From positions 1-28,485 of the forward strand of contig CANDCW010000028.1 of the NCBI GenBank assembly GCA_947383275.1: a DNA stretch of 28,485 nt, read 5' to 3'. The stretch comes from an uncultured Bacillota bacterium. GTDB taxonomy: Bacteria; Bacillota; Clostridia; Oscillospirales; Oscillospiraceae. The notes under the pieces are model-generated. The model did not search any database, was not told the DNA's origin, and saw only the letters and a list, made by a program, of their open reading frames with translations. Of the stretch, positions 1-7,460 are shown one piece after another. Position numbers and translations under genes: made by a program. Every line of letters starts with the position of its first letter. Position 1 is the first letter of the stretch.

Positions 1-52
1 GGAGAATCCTTCCTGAGCGTTTTATAAACGCTAAAGCTGGAGCGGTCAAAGA

Positions 53-83
53 CCCCGGGCCCGAAAGGGCCCGGGGCCCTTTT
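53..83 (+). terminator. Rho-independent terminator, plus orientation
   Basis: CCCCGGGCCC and GGGCCCGGGG form a perfect 10-bp stem closed by a GAAA loop (stem 53-76). It is followed by CCCTTTTG on the plus strand. It would end transcription coming from left of the window. It also sits directly after the stop codon of the minus-strand gene that ends at 85, but on that strand the U-run is poor. A second small inverted repeat, AGCGTTT/AAACGCT, lies at 17-33. Confidence 0.75.
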
Positions 84-84
84 G

Positions 85-609
85 TCAGGCTTCCTGATCG
101 TAGAGGGTAATCATCTGGTAGGTGATGCCGCTGCGGTTGGCAATGTGCTTGGAGTAGTCGGGCGAGGCGCTGTTCATTGAGAACGTAACGCTGTTTCCGG
201 ACCATGCGGTGCGTATTTCGTAATCGCTGATCCCGTGGTTCTTGGCCCAGGTGGAGCCGTAGCCCACAAACATGATGCACTCACCGATGATGAAGAACAT
301 CACCGGTTTTTTCGGGAAGGTGTGGGTGCGGGAGTTTTTGCCGTCGCCAGTGTAGGTAGATACCACCACCTGGCAGTTCCCCTTTTTTTCCAGAGTGTTC
401 CCCTGCCCGGCGATCGTGGTGGACAGGCTGTTTACCGTGTTCTTCAGGCTGTTCAGCGCCGAGTTGGAGGCTTTGCCGTCCACGCGGCTGTCCACGGCCT
501 TGATGGCCGCGTCAAGTTTGGCGTTGTCCCCGTTGAATTCGCTGCGCAGGACCTTGTCCCCGGGCTCCCACTGGCACAGCCCGTAGTTGGATGTGTAATT
601 GCTTGCCAT
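85..609 (-). CDS. Phage tail fibre-like protein, orphan
   Basis: The product is a 174-aa protein starting MASNYTSNYGLCQW. The start at 609 is chosen over an upstream in-frame ATG because AGGAGG lies about 8 nt before it and the upstream extension crosses a terminator. Residues ~5-45 (QWEPGDKVLRSEFNGDNAKLDAAI) resemble the N-terminal segment of small tail-fibre or tail-collar proteins in Firmicutes phages. Residues ~45-80 are polar and heptad-like, a possible short trimerising coiled coil. The C-terminal half is beta-rich (VVVSTYTGDGKNSRTHTFPKKP, then W-G-N-S-V-T-F-S), as in tail tip domains. No other structural phage gene is visible, so this is an orphan or moron-type gene. It is visibly less GC-rich than its neighbours, which fits transfer. 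The family assignment rests on pattern memory and is moderate. Confidence 0.6.
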   Translation of the reverse strand: MASNYTSNYGLCQWEPGDKVLRSEFNGDNAKLDAAIKAVDSRVDGKASNSALNSLKNTVNSLSTTIAGQGNTLEKKGNCQVVVSTYTGDGKNSRTHTFPKKPVMFFIIGECIMFVGYGSTWAKNHGISDYEIRTAWSGNSVTFSMNSASPDYSKHIANRSGITYQMITLYDQEA

Positions 610-656
610 AAAGATTCCTCCTTGTATTATCGGGCCTTTTGGGCCTCTACCCATAC

Positions 657-684
657 AAAAAAACGCCCCGGAGTGGGACGTTTT
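657..684 (-). terminator. Terminator of the carboxypeptidase operon
   Basis: On the minus strand AAAACGTCCC pairs with GGGGCGTTTT (one G-U pair) around a short ACTCC loop, and the 3' arm continues into TTT. This is a standard intrinsic terminator for the minus-strand operon ending at 762. It would separate that operon from the tail-like gene downstream. Confidence 0.75.
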
Positions 685-703
685 CATACATTTATTGGAA
701 ATG

Positions 704-724
704 AGGGCGCAGTGCGCCCTTTTT
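704..724 (+). terminator. Small terminator hairpin, plus orientation
   Basis: AGGGCGC and GCGCCCT form a 7-bp stem with an AGT loop, followed by TTTT on the plus strand. No plus-strand gene precedes it within the window, so its substrate transcript is unclear. Confidence 0.45.
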
Positions 725-728
725 GAAT

Positions 729-750
729 GCCCCCGCCTTTCGGCGGGGGC
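729..750. terminator. Strong GC hairpin after carboxypeptidase gene
   Basis: GCCCCCGCC and GGCGGGGGC form a perfect 9-bp stem with a four-base loop, 12 bases beyond the stop codon at 762. On the minus strand no U-run follows directly, so it may protect the mRNA 3' end or act together with the hairpin at 657-684. Confidence 0.5.
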
Positions 751-761
751 TGGCAGATTTT

Positions 762-1775
762 CTATTCGCTCCAAACCGGCAGGAGGGCCAAATACTCCTC
801 GTAAGAGACGCCCTGTTCCATAATGGCTGCGGCAGCCTCCGCGCCCACATAGCGGTAGTGCCAGGGCTCAAAGCGGTAGCCGGTGACGTCCTCCTTGCCT
901 TTGTCGTAGCGGAGGATAAAGCCGTACTCGGCGCAGTGCTCTTTCAGCCAGGCAAAGGCGGGGGTGTTCTCGAAGTGGGCCCGGGTGCTGGCCACGTTGA
1001 TGTCCAGCGCCAGGCCGGTCTGGTGCTCCGAGTGGCCGGGCCGGGCGGAAAAGGTATCCACAGTGGCCTGCTTGTACTGCTTCAGATACCGGTTGTAGGT
1101 GTTCTTCTGGGTGTTGTAGGACCGGTAGGCCGACACGCTGCGCAGGGAAATCCCGTCCTTTTTCGCCGCGTCCGCCATAGTCCGGAAGGCCTCCGCCGCC
1201 TCCGGCCGCAAAGACCCGGTCCCGTAGCCCTTGCCCAGCGCCTCAAGCTCAGGGACGTATTCGGCGGGAAGGGCGTAGTGCTTGTTGACCAGTACCGCCA
1301 ATCCGGACGGCTCCTCCACCTCCTGCACGCAGGCGTAGAAGTCCCGGTCCCGGTTCATGTTAACCTGAAGGACCGCCTCCTCAGCCGTCAGCTCCGGATT
1401 TGCCACAGCCCAGATGCTGTAGCGGTCCAGCAGGCCGGCCCGGCCGTTGGGCAGCGCCAGGTAGGTCAGGTAGACGCGGGTCAGCTCCCCCCGCTCCAGC
1501 ATGGAAAAGAGGAATTCGTCCTGCCCCATACGAACAGACAGGGCGTCCCGCTGCTGTTTGTTTACGCCCCGGCGTGCCAGCAGCTCCACTGCCCGCCGTG
1601 TCCGGGCGGCTGCTTCCGCCGGCTCTACCGCCCGCTCCTCCGTTTTCAGCGCCTCCGCCGGCTGGGGGAGCGCTCCATCCGCTCCGCCCGCAGCCCCCAC
1701 CGAGGCCAGAGTCCCCAAACAGATCCCCGCTGCCAGCAGCAGTCGGAGTCCGCGCCCTGTGATTAATCTGCGCAT
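762..1775 (-). CDS. D-alanyl-D-alanine carboxypeptidase, VanY/M15B family
   Basis: The product is a 337-aa exported zinc peptidase expected to trim the terminal D-Ala of peptidoglycan stem peptides outside the membrane. Residues 1-30 form a signal peptide or signal anchor (RRLITGRGLRLLLAAGICLGTLASVGAAG). Residues ~40-140 form an extra N-terminal region of helical, Glu/Arg-rich character. The M15B domain fills ~155-325. It shows SAYRSY (215-220), SEHQTGLALD with zinc ligands His251 and Asp258, and EPWHYRYVG with His306, the classic SxHxxGxAxD...WH pattern. The start at 1775 has AAAGGA about 8 nt upstream. It lies 15 nt after the C26 gene and is last in its operon. The residues support an active enzyme; D,D versus L,D specificity is not provable from sequence alone. 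Confidence 0.88.
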   Translation of the reverse strand: MRRLITGRGLRLLLAAGICLGTLASVGAAGGADGALPQPAEALKTEERAVEPAEAAARTRRAVELLARRGVNKQQRDALSVRMGQDEFLFSMLERGELTRVYLTYLALPNGRAGLLDRYSIWAVANPELTAEEAVLQVNMNRDRDFYACVQEVEEPSGLAVLVNKHYALPAEYVPELEALGKGYGTGSLRPEAAEAFRTMADAAKKDGISLRSVSAYRSYNTQKNTYNRYLKQYKQATVDTFSARPGHSEHQTGLALDINVASTRAHFENTPAFAWLKEHCAEYGFILRYDKGKEDVTGYRFEPWHYRYVGAEAAAAIMEQGVSYEEYLALLPVWSE

Positions 1776-1790
1776 CGCTTAGATCCTTTC

Positions 1791-2480
1791 TTATGTATAT
1801 TCCTTGTTTGAATCCGCCGCCCCGCCGCCCTGGCATAGAGCCAGAAACCAGCTGAAGATTGGGGCGCCGTCTACGGTGTCCGGGCGGCGGCGTCCAAAGG
1901 ACATCCGTTCCGGGTGAAACTGGACCCCTAACAGGGGGTATCCGGGCAGCTCCACCGCCTCCGGGAACCCGCTTTCCGACCAGGCGGTGGCCCGCAAACC
2001 CCGTCCCAGCCGCCCCAGCGCCTGGTGGTGGGAGCTGTTCACGGGGAAAACAGGGCCGTAAAGCCGGCGGAGGACAGAACCCTCCTCCGCCCGGACCGGG
2101 TGGACGGCATCCCCCTCTCCGGTGTGGAACACCCGTTGGCCGGGGGGGAGGTCCTGGATCAAGGCGCCCCCCAGGGCGACATTGATTAGCTGTACCCCCC
2201 GGCAGATCCCCAGAATGGGCTTTCCCGCCTGATAAAAGGCCCGGAAGAGTTCCAGCTCCGCACGGTCCCGCTCCCGGTCTGGGGGCTGGGACCCCCGATC
2301 TTCCCGGTCATAATGGATGTATTCAATATCTCCTCCCCCGCACAGCACCAGCCCGCTGCAAGCCAAGTCCGGGCGGGGGCAGCAGCCGGCCGAGGGCTCT
2401 CCCCCCGCGCCCCGGATGGCGGCGCAGTAATTGTCCAGGTGCCCCGCCTCGCCGGAAAGCTGTATGGTCAGTTTGTCCAT
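1791..2480 (-). CDS. Class I glutamine amidotransferase-like hydrolase (peptidase C26)
   Basis: The product is a 229-aa protein of the gamma-glutamyl-gamma-aminobutyrate hydrolase-like (PuuD/C26) family. The fold carries the nucleophile elbow GICRGVQ with Cys93, then VNSSHHQ at 148-153, and the catalytic pair QFHPE with His189 and Glu191. The N-terminal LVLCGGGDIEY loop (45-54) matches the PGGxDI loop of the family. The start at 2480 is preferred to an upstream in-frame ATG because it falls 4 nt after the stop of the preceding gene and follows a GGACGG site. Family members cleave gamma-glutamyl amide bonds. Next to a carboxypeptidase it could act on gamma-Glu linked wall peptides or polyamine intermediates; that substrate is inference. 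Confidence 0.82.
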   Translation of the reverse strand: MDKLTIQLSGEAGHLDNYCAAIRGAGGEPSAGCCPRPDLACSGLVLCGGGDIEYIHYDREDRGSQPPDRERDRAELELFRAFYQAGKPILGICRGVQLINVALGGALIQDLPPGQRVFHTGEGDAVHPVRAEEGSVLRRLYGPVFPVNSSHHQALGRLGRGLRATAWSESGFPEAVELPGYPLLGVQFHPERMSFGRRRPDTVDGAPIFSWFLALCQGGGAADSNKEYT

Positions 2481-2484
2481 GGCG

Positions 2485-3111
2485 TCACTGCCCGTCCTGG
2501 GCGGCCCGGGCCCTGACCAGGGCCACAATCAGGTTGACCGCGCCCTCCACCCCGATCATGCCGGAGTTCAGCGTCAGGTCGTACCGCCTCATGTCGCCCC
2601 AGATGTGGCCGGTATAGTAGTTGTAGTAGTTGGCACGGCCCTTATCCATCCGGATAATGCGCCGCTCCATATCCTCAGAGGGAATATGGTACTCCTCCAC
2701 GCACCGTTCCACCCGGCTGGCCATGTCGGCGTGAATGAATACCTTTATACATTCGGGCCGTTCCCCCAGCACATAATCAGAGCACCGGCCCACAATGACG
2801 CAGGGCCCCTCGTCCGCCAGCTCCCGGATCACCTCCGCCTGGGCGAAAAACGCCTGATGGCTCACGGGCACCCCCTGGTGGGCCAGGGCGGAAGCCCCAA
2901 TCCCGGCGGGGGCGACGGACAGGTGGAAGCGGCTGCGGGCCCGTTCCTCCGCCCGGGCAATAAAGTCGGGGGACAGTCCGCTCTTTTCCGACGTCTTTTG
3001 GATAATGGTCCGGTCGTAGCACGGGATGCCCAGCTCTGCGGCCAGCCGCTTTCCGATCAGGCGCCCGCCGCTGCCAAACTCCCGGCTGATGGAGATCACA
3101 TAATTGCTCAT
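2485..3111 (-). CDS. Cytidylate kinase-like P-loop protein
   Basis: The product is a 208-aa protein of the cytidylate kinase-like family, related to Cmk but without the canonical Cmk sequence. The N-terminal YVISISREFGSGG is followed by RLIGKRLA, a P-loop-like nucleotide-binding segment in the first 25 residues. CYDRTIIQ and CVIVGRCSDYVL follow, the latter a typical central strand of this family. IHADMASRVERCVEEYHI and RRIIRMDKGRANYYNYYTGHIW form the lid and basic region. The start is one of two adjacent ATGs (3114 and 3111); GGGAGG spacing favours 3111. It is the first gene of the minus operon, about 75 nt downstream of a good promoter. Many Clostridia have several such paralogues, and their substrates are mostly unassigned. 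Confidence 0.82.
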   Translation of the reverse strand: MSNYVISISREFGSGGRLIGKRLAAELGIPCYDRTIIQKTSEKSGLSPDFIARAEERARSRFHLSVAPAGIGASALAHQGVPVSHQAFFAQAEVIRELADEGPCVIVGRCSDYVLGERPECIKVFIHADMASRVERCVEEYHIPSEDMERRIIRMDKGRANYYNYYTGHIWGDMRRYDLTLNSGMIGVEGAVNLIVALVRARAAQDGQ

Positions 3112-3185
3112 CATTACACCTCCCTGTGAGATGGGGCGGGCCATGTATCAGGATGGGCCCGCCTAGAAACACTTTTCCTATATAT

Positions 3186-3214
3186 AGTATAATACGTTTC
3201 CAAAAAAAAGACAA
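3186..3214 (-). promoter_or_regulatory. Promoter of the kinase-like/C26/carboxypeptidase operon
   Basis: Reading the minus strand, TTGTCT (3214-3209) is followed after exactly 17 bases by TATACT (3191-3186), a near-consensus sigma-A promoter. A T-rich spacer precedes the -10. Predicted transcription starts near 3179, leaving a leader of about 65 nt. The non-coding stretch 3112-3436 holds this promoter and the malQ promoter back to back; I see no other structure in it. Confidence 0.75.
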
Positions 3215-3298
3215 CGGCAATCTGCCCGCAGCCCGGAAAAAAACAGGGCGCGGCAAGGGCATTCCTAAAACCCGGCGTCCCCGGGCCTCAAATTTCCC

Positions 3299-3326
3299 TT
3301 GCAATTTCAGCGGAATATGGTATCAT
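3299..3326 (+). promoter_or_regulatory. Promoter of malQ-glgP
   Basis: TTGCAA (3299-3304) and TATCAT (3321-3326) are separated by 16 bases. Transcription would start near 3333, giving a leader of about 100 nt before the TTG start at 3437. No clear CRE or MalR operator was recognised by eye. Confidence 0.55.
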
Positions 3327-3436
3327 ACTAGTCAAGTTCACGGGAAACATTACCGTTTTCTGCCTCCCTTTCCGCTGGAAAAGGCTCCCAAATGTTTCCC
3401 GCTGTCTCTAAACAAATAAGAAAGGGGATCCCAACC

Positions 3437-4969
3437 TTGAGAAACGCGGGAATCCTGATGCCCATCTTCTCCCTTCCCTCCCCCTGGGGCATTGGCGCCT
3501 TGGGGGCGGAAGCAAAGCGATTTGTGGACTTTCTGTCGGCAGGGGGGCAGTCCTGCTGGCAGGTCCTGCCCCTGGGCCCCACCAGCTACGGCGACTCCCC
3601 TTACCAGTCCTTCTCCTCCTTCGCGGGCAACCCCTACCTGATTGACCTGGACCTGCTGGCCGGGGACGGCCTGCTGGAACCGGCGGAGTATCAAGCCCTA
3701 GACTGGGGGAGCGACCCGGAGCGGGTGGACTACGGGCTGCTGTACTCCACCCGTTACCCGGTGCTCCGCATCGCCTGCAGCCGTCTGGCAGCTCAGAACC
3801 CTCCCGGCTTGGCAGATTTCTGTGCGGAGCAGGCGGACTGGCTGGAGGATTACGCCCTGTTCATGGCTCTGAAGGAGGACAACGGCGGGCTCTCCTGGCT
3901 GGAGTGGCCCGAGGAGCTGCGCCTGCGCAGGGCCGGCGCTTTGAAACAGGCCCGGGAAGAACACGACGGGGAGATTGCATTCTGGAAGCAGGTGCAGTAT
4001 CTTTTCTTCCGGCAGTGGTGGGGGTTGAAGGAGTACGCCAACAAAAAAGGCGTGTCCATTATCGGAGACCTGCCCATCTATGTGGCGCTGGACAGCGCCG
4101 ACGTGTGGGCCAACCCGGGGCAGTTCCAGCTGGACGAAAACGGCCTGCCCATTGAGGTGGCGGGCTGCCCCCCCGACGCCTTCACCGCCGACGGCCAGCT
4201 GTGGGGCAACCCTCTGTTCCGTTGGGAAGCAATGAAGCAGGACGGCTACGCCTGGTGGCTGCGGCGCATCGCCTTCCAGTTCCGGCTGTACGACACCCTG
4301 CGCATTGACCACTTCCGGGGCTTTGACGAGTATTACGCCATCCTCTACGGGGACAAAACCGCCCGCAATGGGCGTTGGAAGCCCGGTCCCGGCATCGACT
4401 TCTTTAAAACAGTGAACAAAACCCTGGGCAGGAAGGACATCATCGCAGAGGATCTGGGCTTTCTCACCCCCTCGGTGAAAAAGTTGCTGAAGGATTCGGG
4501 CTATCCTGGCATGAAGGTGCTGGAGTTCGCTTTCGGCAGCCGGGACGCCGGCAGCGACTACCTCCCGCACTGCTTCCCCACCCGCTGCGTGGTATACACC
4601 GGCACCCACGACAACGACACCATCCAGGGCTGGATGGCCTCCGCCCCCCGGAAGGAGGTCTCTTTCGCCAAGGCCTACCTGCGCCTGTCCAAACGGGAGG
4701 GCTACCACTGGGGCATGATGCGCGCGGCCTGGGCCTCCGCCGCGGATCTGGCGGTGATGCAGTTCCAGGACCTGCTGGGCCTGGGCGGCGGGGCCAGAAT
4801 TAACGTCCCCTCCACCCTTGGGTCCAACTGGCAATGGAGGGCGCTGCCCGGCACCTTTAACGAAAAACTAGCTCAGCGGCTGTACCGGGAGATGCGGACG
4901 TACCAGCGTCTGCCGGCCCCTTCTCATCAAACCAAAAATAAGGAGAAACATCGAAATGCAGCTCAATGA
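3437..4969 (+). CDS. malQ: 4-alpha-glucanotransferase (amylomaltase, GH77)
   Basis: The 510-aa cytoplasmic GH77 enzyme transfers glucan segments between maltodextrins, feeding longer chains to the phosphorylase encoded next. The family's catalytic triad is visible: nucleophile Asp291 in RIDHFRGF, acid/base Glu338 in IIAEDLG and Asp392 in GTHDND. The family's opening GILMPIFSLPSPWGIG is present. I choose the TTG at 3437 (AAGGGG about 9 nt upstream) because MalQ proteins normally begin a few residues before this motif. An in-frame ATG at 3392 would add 15 unusual residues and cannot be excluded. The last ~20 codons extend past the conserved end and overlap glgP by 14 nt. Confidence 0.93.
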   Translation: MRNAGILMPIFSLPSPWGIGALGAEAKRFVDFLSAGGQSCWQVLPLGPTSYGDSPYQSFSSFAGNPYLIDLDLLAGDGLLEPAEYQALDWGSDPERVDYGLLYSTRYPVLRIACSRLAAQNPPGLADFCAEQADWLEDYALFMALKEDNGGLSWLEWPEELRLRRAGALKQAREEHDGEIAFWKQVQYLFFRQWWGLKEYANKKGVSIIGDLPIYVALDSADVWANPGQFQLDENGLPIEVAGCPPDAFTADGQLWGNPLFRWEAMKQDGYAWWLRRIAFQFRLYDTLRIDHFRGFDEYYAILYGDKTARNGRWKPGPGIDFFKTVNKTLGRKDIIAEDLGFLTPSVKKLLKDSGYPGMKVLEFAFGSRDAGSDYLPHCFPTRCVVYTGTHDNDTIQGWMASAPRKEVSFAKAYLRLSKREGYHWGMMRAAWASAADLAVMQFQDLLGLGGGARINVPSTLGSNWQWRALPGTFNEKLAQRLYREMRTYQRLPAPSHQTKNKEKHRNAAQ

Positions 4970-7244
4970 ACAACTTTGGCAGATGACCCAGGCGCGCTTT
5001 GGCCGCGCCCCGGACCAGTGCGATGAGCATCAGCTCTATGAGGCGCTGCTCCTTCTCACCAACCGCATGGCTCAGGACCGCACCGCCCCCGAGGGCGAGA
5101 GAAAGCTGTACTACTTCTCCGCCGAATTCCTCATGGGCAAGCTGCTGAGCAACAACCTGCTGGCCCTCGGCATCCACAACGAGGTGAAGCAGCTGCTGTC
5201 CGACCTGGGCCGCGACTTGGGCGTTATTGAGTCCATGGAGCCCGAGCCCTCCCTGGGCAACGGCGGGCTGGGCCGCCTGGCCGCCTGCTTCCTGGACTCC
5301 ATCGCCGCCCTGGGCCTGCCCGGCGACGGGGTGGGCCTGAACTACCACTACGGCCTGTTCCGCCAAAAATTCGAGCAAGGCCGCCAGACCGAGGTCCCCG
5401 ACCCCTGGATCGAGGCTGACAGCTGGCTCATCCCCACCGGAGTCAGCTTTACCGTCCCCTTTGGCGGCTTTGAGCTGAAGGCGGTGCTCTACGACATCGC
5501 TATCCCTGGGGCAAACAACCAGTACGCCAACCGGCTCCACCTCTTCGATGTGGCCGAGCCCGCCGCTCAGCCCTGGGTGGGAATCGATTTCGACAAGGGC
5601 GACATTGCCCACCGGCTCACCTCCTTCCTCTATCCTGACGACAGCGACGAGGCCGGCCGGCTGCTGCGCGTCTATCAGCAGTATTTTATGGTGTCCGCCG
5701 GCGCCCAGCTCATCCTGTCCGAACTGGAGTCCAAGGGTTATGCGCTGAGCACCCTGGCCGACCATGTGGTGGTCCAGATCAACGACACCCATCCCTCCAT
5801 GGTTATCCCAGAGCTGATCCGCCTGCTGACGGAAAAAGGCATGTCCTTTGACGCCGCCCTGGACCAGGTGCGCCGCACCTGCGCTTATACCAACCACACC
5901 ATCCTGGCCGAGGCCCTGGAGAAGTGGCCCCTGTCCTTTATCGAAAAGGTGGCCCCCCAGCTGGTGCCCGTCATCCGGGAGTTGGACCGCCGGATGAAGG
6001 AGGCCCATCCCGACCCCAAGGTGGCTATTTTGGATGGTCAGAACCGGGTCCATATGGCCCATATGGACATCCACTGCGGCTTTTCCGTCAACGGCGTAGC
6101 CGCCCTCCACACGGAGATCTTGAAGAACTCCGAGCTCAAGCCCTTCTACGACTTGTACCCGGAGAAGTTCAACAACAAGACCAACGGCGTCACCTTCCGC
6201 CGCTGGCTGGAGGCCTGCGACCCCCGGCTCACCGGGCTCATTGACGAGTGCATCGGCAGCGGCTGGCGGCAGGATGCCGCCCAGCTGGAAAAGCTGCTGG
6301 ACTTCCAAAACGATGAAACGGTCCTGGACCGCCTGCTGGAGGTCAAGCAGCGCAACAAAAATCATCTGTGCCGGGTTCTCTGGGCCACCCAGCACATTGA
6401 GCTGGACCCCAAGTCCGTTTTCGACATCCAGGTGAAGCGCCTCCACGAGTACAAGCGGCAGCAAATGAACGCCCTCTATATTATCCGCAAGTACCTGGAG
6501 ATCAAGAGCGGCAAACTGCCCGAACGGCCGGTGACCGTCCTGTTCGGGGCAAAGGCCGCTCCCGCCTATGTCATGGCCAAGCGGATCATCCACCTGATCC
6601 TCTGCCTGCAAAAGCTCATCGACCAGGACCCCCAGGTCCGGCCCTGGCTGCGGGTCGCTATGGTGGAAAACTACAACGTCACCTGGGCCGAACGGCTCAT
6701 TCCCGCCTGCGACATCTCCGAACAGATCTCCCTGGCCTCCAAGGAGGCCAGCGGCACCGGCAACATGAAGTTCATGGCAAACGGCGCCGTCACCCTGGGC
6801 ACCTTGGACGGGGCAAATGTGGAAATTGCCCAGCTGGTGGGAGAGGAGAACATCTACACCTTTGGCCGGCACAGCGATGAGGTAATCCGCATGTACGCCG
6901 GCGAGGGCGACCGCGCCCCCGATGGCCGCAGCTACCATCCCCTGGAGTTCTACCACCGCCCGGGCGTGGAGCCGCTGGTGGACTTTATCGTCTCCCCCGA
7001 GCTTTTGTCCATCGGCGATCCGGTGGAGCTGTCCGCCCTCTGGAAGGACATGAAGAGTAAAGACTGGTTTATGGCCCTGCTGGACGTGGAGGACTATATC
7101 GCCGCCAAAGACCGGGCCGTCCGGGACTACGGCGACCGCCGCGCCTGGGCCAAAAAGATGCTGGTTAACATCGCGAAATCCGGCTATTTCTCCTCCGACC
7201 GGACCATTGCTCAGTACAATCAGGATATTTGGAAGCTGAAATAA
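4956..7244 (+). CDS. glgP: Glycogen/maltodextrin phosphorylase (GT35)
   Basis: The 762-aa PLP-dependent phosphorylase releases glucose-1-phosphate from alpha-1,4-glucans. Near the N-terminus it has YYFSAEFLMG and EPEPSLGNGGLGRLAACFLDS, the glucan phosphorylase hallmark. The PLP site is EASGTGNMKFMANGAVTLGT with the Schiff-base lysine at Lys605. FDIQVKRLHEYKRQ is also diagnostic. The length is slightly below the ~800 aa of the E. coli enzymes, which fits the Firmicutes forms. The ATG has AAGGAG upstream and lies inside the end of malQ, so the two are translationally coupled. A terminator follows at 7258-7291. Confidence 0.95.
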   Translation: MQLNEQLWQMTQARFGRAPDQCDEHQLYEALLLLTNRMAQDRTAPEGERKLYYFSAEFLMGKLLSNNLLALGIHNEVKQLLSDLGRDLGVIESMEPEPSLGNGGLGRLAACFLDSIAALGLPGDGVGLNYHYGLFRQKFEQGRQTEVPDPWIEADSWLIPTGVSFTVPFGGFELKAVLYDIAIPGANNQYANRLHLFDVAEPAAQPWVGIDFDKGDIAHRLTSFLYPDDSDEAGRLLRVYQQYFMVSAGAQLILSELESKGYALSTLADHVVVQINDTHPSMVIPELIRLLTEKGMSFDAALDQVRRTCAYTNHTILAEALEKWPLSFIEKVAPQLVPVIRELDRRMKEAHPDPKVAILDGQNRVHMAHMDIHCGFSVNGVAALHTEILKNSELKPFYDLYPEKFNNKTNGVTFRRWLEACDPRLTGLIDECIGSGWRQDAAQLEKLLDFQNDETVLDRLLEVKQRNKNHLCRVLWATQHIELDPKSVFDIQVKRLHEYKRQQMNALYIIRKYLEIKSGKLPERPVTVLFGAKAAPAYVMAKRIIHLILCLQKLIDQDPQVRPWLRVAMVENYNVTWAERLIPACDISEQISLASKEASGTGNMKFMANGAVTLGTLDGANVEIAQLVGEENIYTFGRHSDEVIRMYAGEGDRAPDGRSYHPLEFYHRPGVEPLVDFIVSPELLSIGDPVELSALWKDMKSKDWFMALLDVEDYIAAKDRAVRDYGDRRAWAKKMLVNIAKSGYFSSDRTIAQYNQDIWKLK

Positions 7245-7257
7245 CAGTTCGTATTAT

Positions 7258-7291
7258 AAAAGCGCGTCCCGACAGCCCGGGACGCGCTTTT
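7258..7291 (+). terminator. Terminator after glgP
   Basis: AAAAGCGCGTCCC pairs perfectly with GGGACGCGCTTTT across an 8-base loop, 13 nt after the glgP stop. The symmetrical A/T flanks make it bidirectional, so it could also end the tiny minus-strand ORF at 7293-7385. Confidence 0.9.
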
Positions 7292-7292
7292 G

Positions 7293-7385
7293 TCAGTTAT
7301 CCAGCAGTTCTGGAGATCCCCAGCACTTTTTTACGTTCCTCCCGCAGATGTTGTTTCTTCCATCCTCCGCTCGATTCTTGTACAT
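7293..7385 (-). pseudogene. 30-codon ORF resembling the N-terminus of an XRE regulator
   Basis: On the minus strand ATG at 7385 follows a well-spaced GGAG (8 nt) and opens a 30-aa frame beginning MYKNRAEDGRNNICG and ending at TGA (7295-7293), right against a bidirectional terminator. The start strongly resembles the N-terminal signature (M-Y-x-N-R-x-x-D-G-x-N-N-I-C-G) that I recall from a Clostridial family of helix-turn-helix regulators. The HTH domain that should follow is absent; the frame changes into unrelated residues after V-K-K. It is most likely a deletion remnant whose translation start survived, or possibly a functional micropeptide. The family link is from memory and was not searched. 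Confidence 0.45.
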
Positions 7386-7432
7386 ATTTTTATCTCCGAA
7401 ACGACATTTACTACTTGTCCATTTTGGAGATT

Positions 7433-7460
7433 AAAGGGGCGCTGCAGCGCCTCCCTTTTT
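7433..7460. terminator. Terminator-like hairpin after HAD gene
   Basis: GGGGCGC and GCGCC(T)CCC enclose TGCA, flanked by AAA on the left and TTTTT on the right. It lies directly at the stop codon of the HAD phosphatase gene. On the minus strand three U residues follow the stem. It probably ends the feoAB-SdpI-HAD transcript. Confidence 0.55.

Noticed and set aside
3392..3436. Upstream ATG start for malQ
   Set aside because: It would add 15 residues not typical of MalQ N-termini. The TTG at 3437 is better placed relative to the conserved opening motif, though the ATG is not excluded.
4857..6956. A 699-codon open frame antisense to glgP
   Set aside because: It lies wholly opposite a strongly conserved phosphorylase. 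It is Val/Gly/Leu/His-rich with no domain, the usual mirror of GC-rich codon bias.
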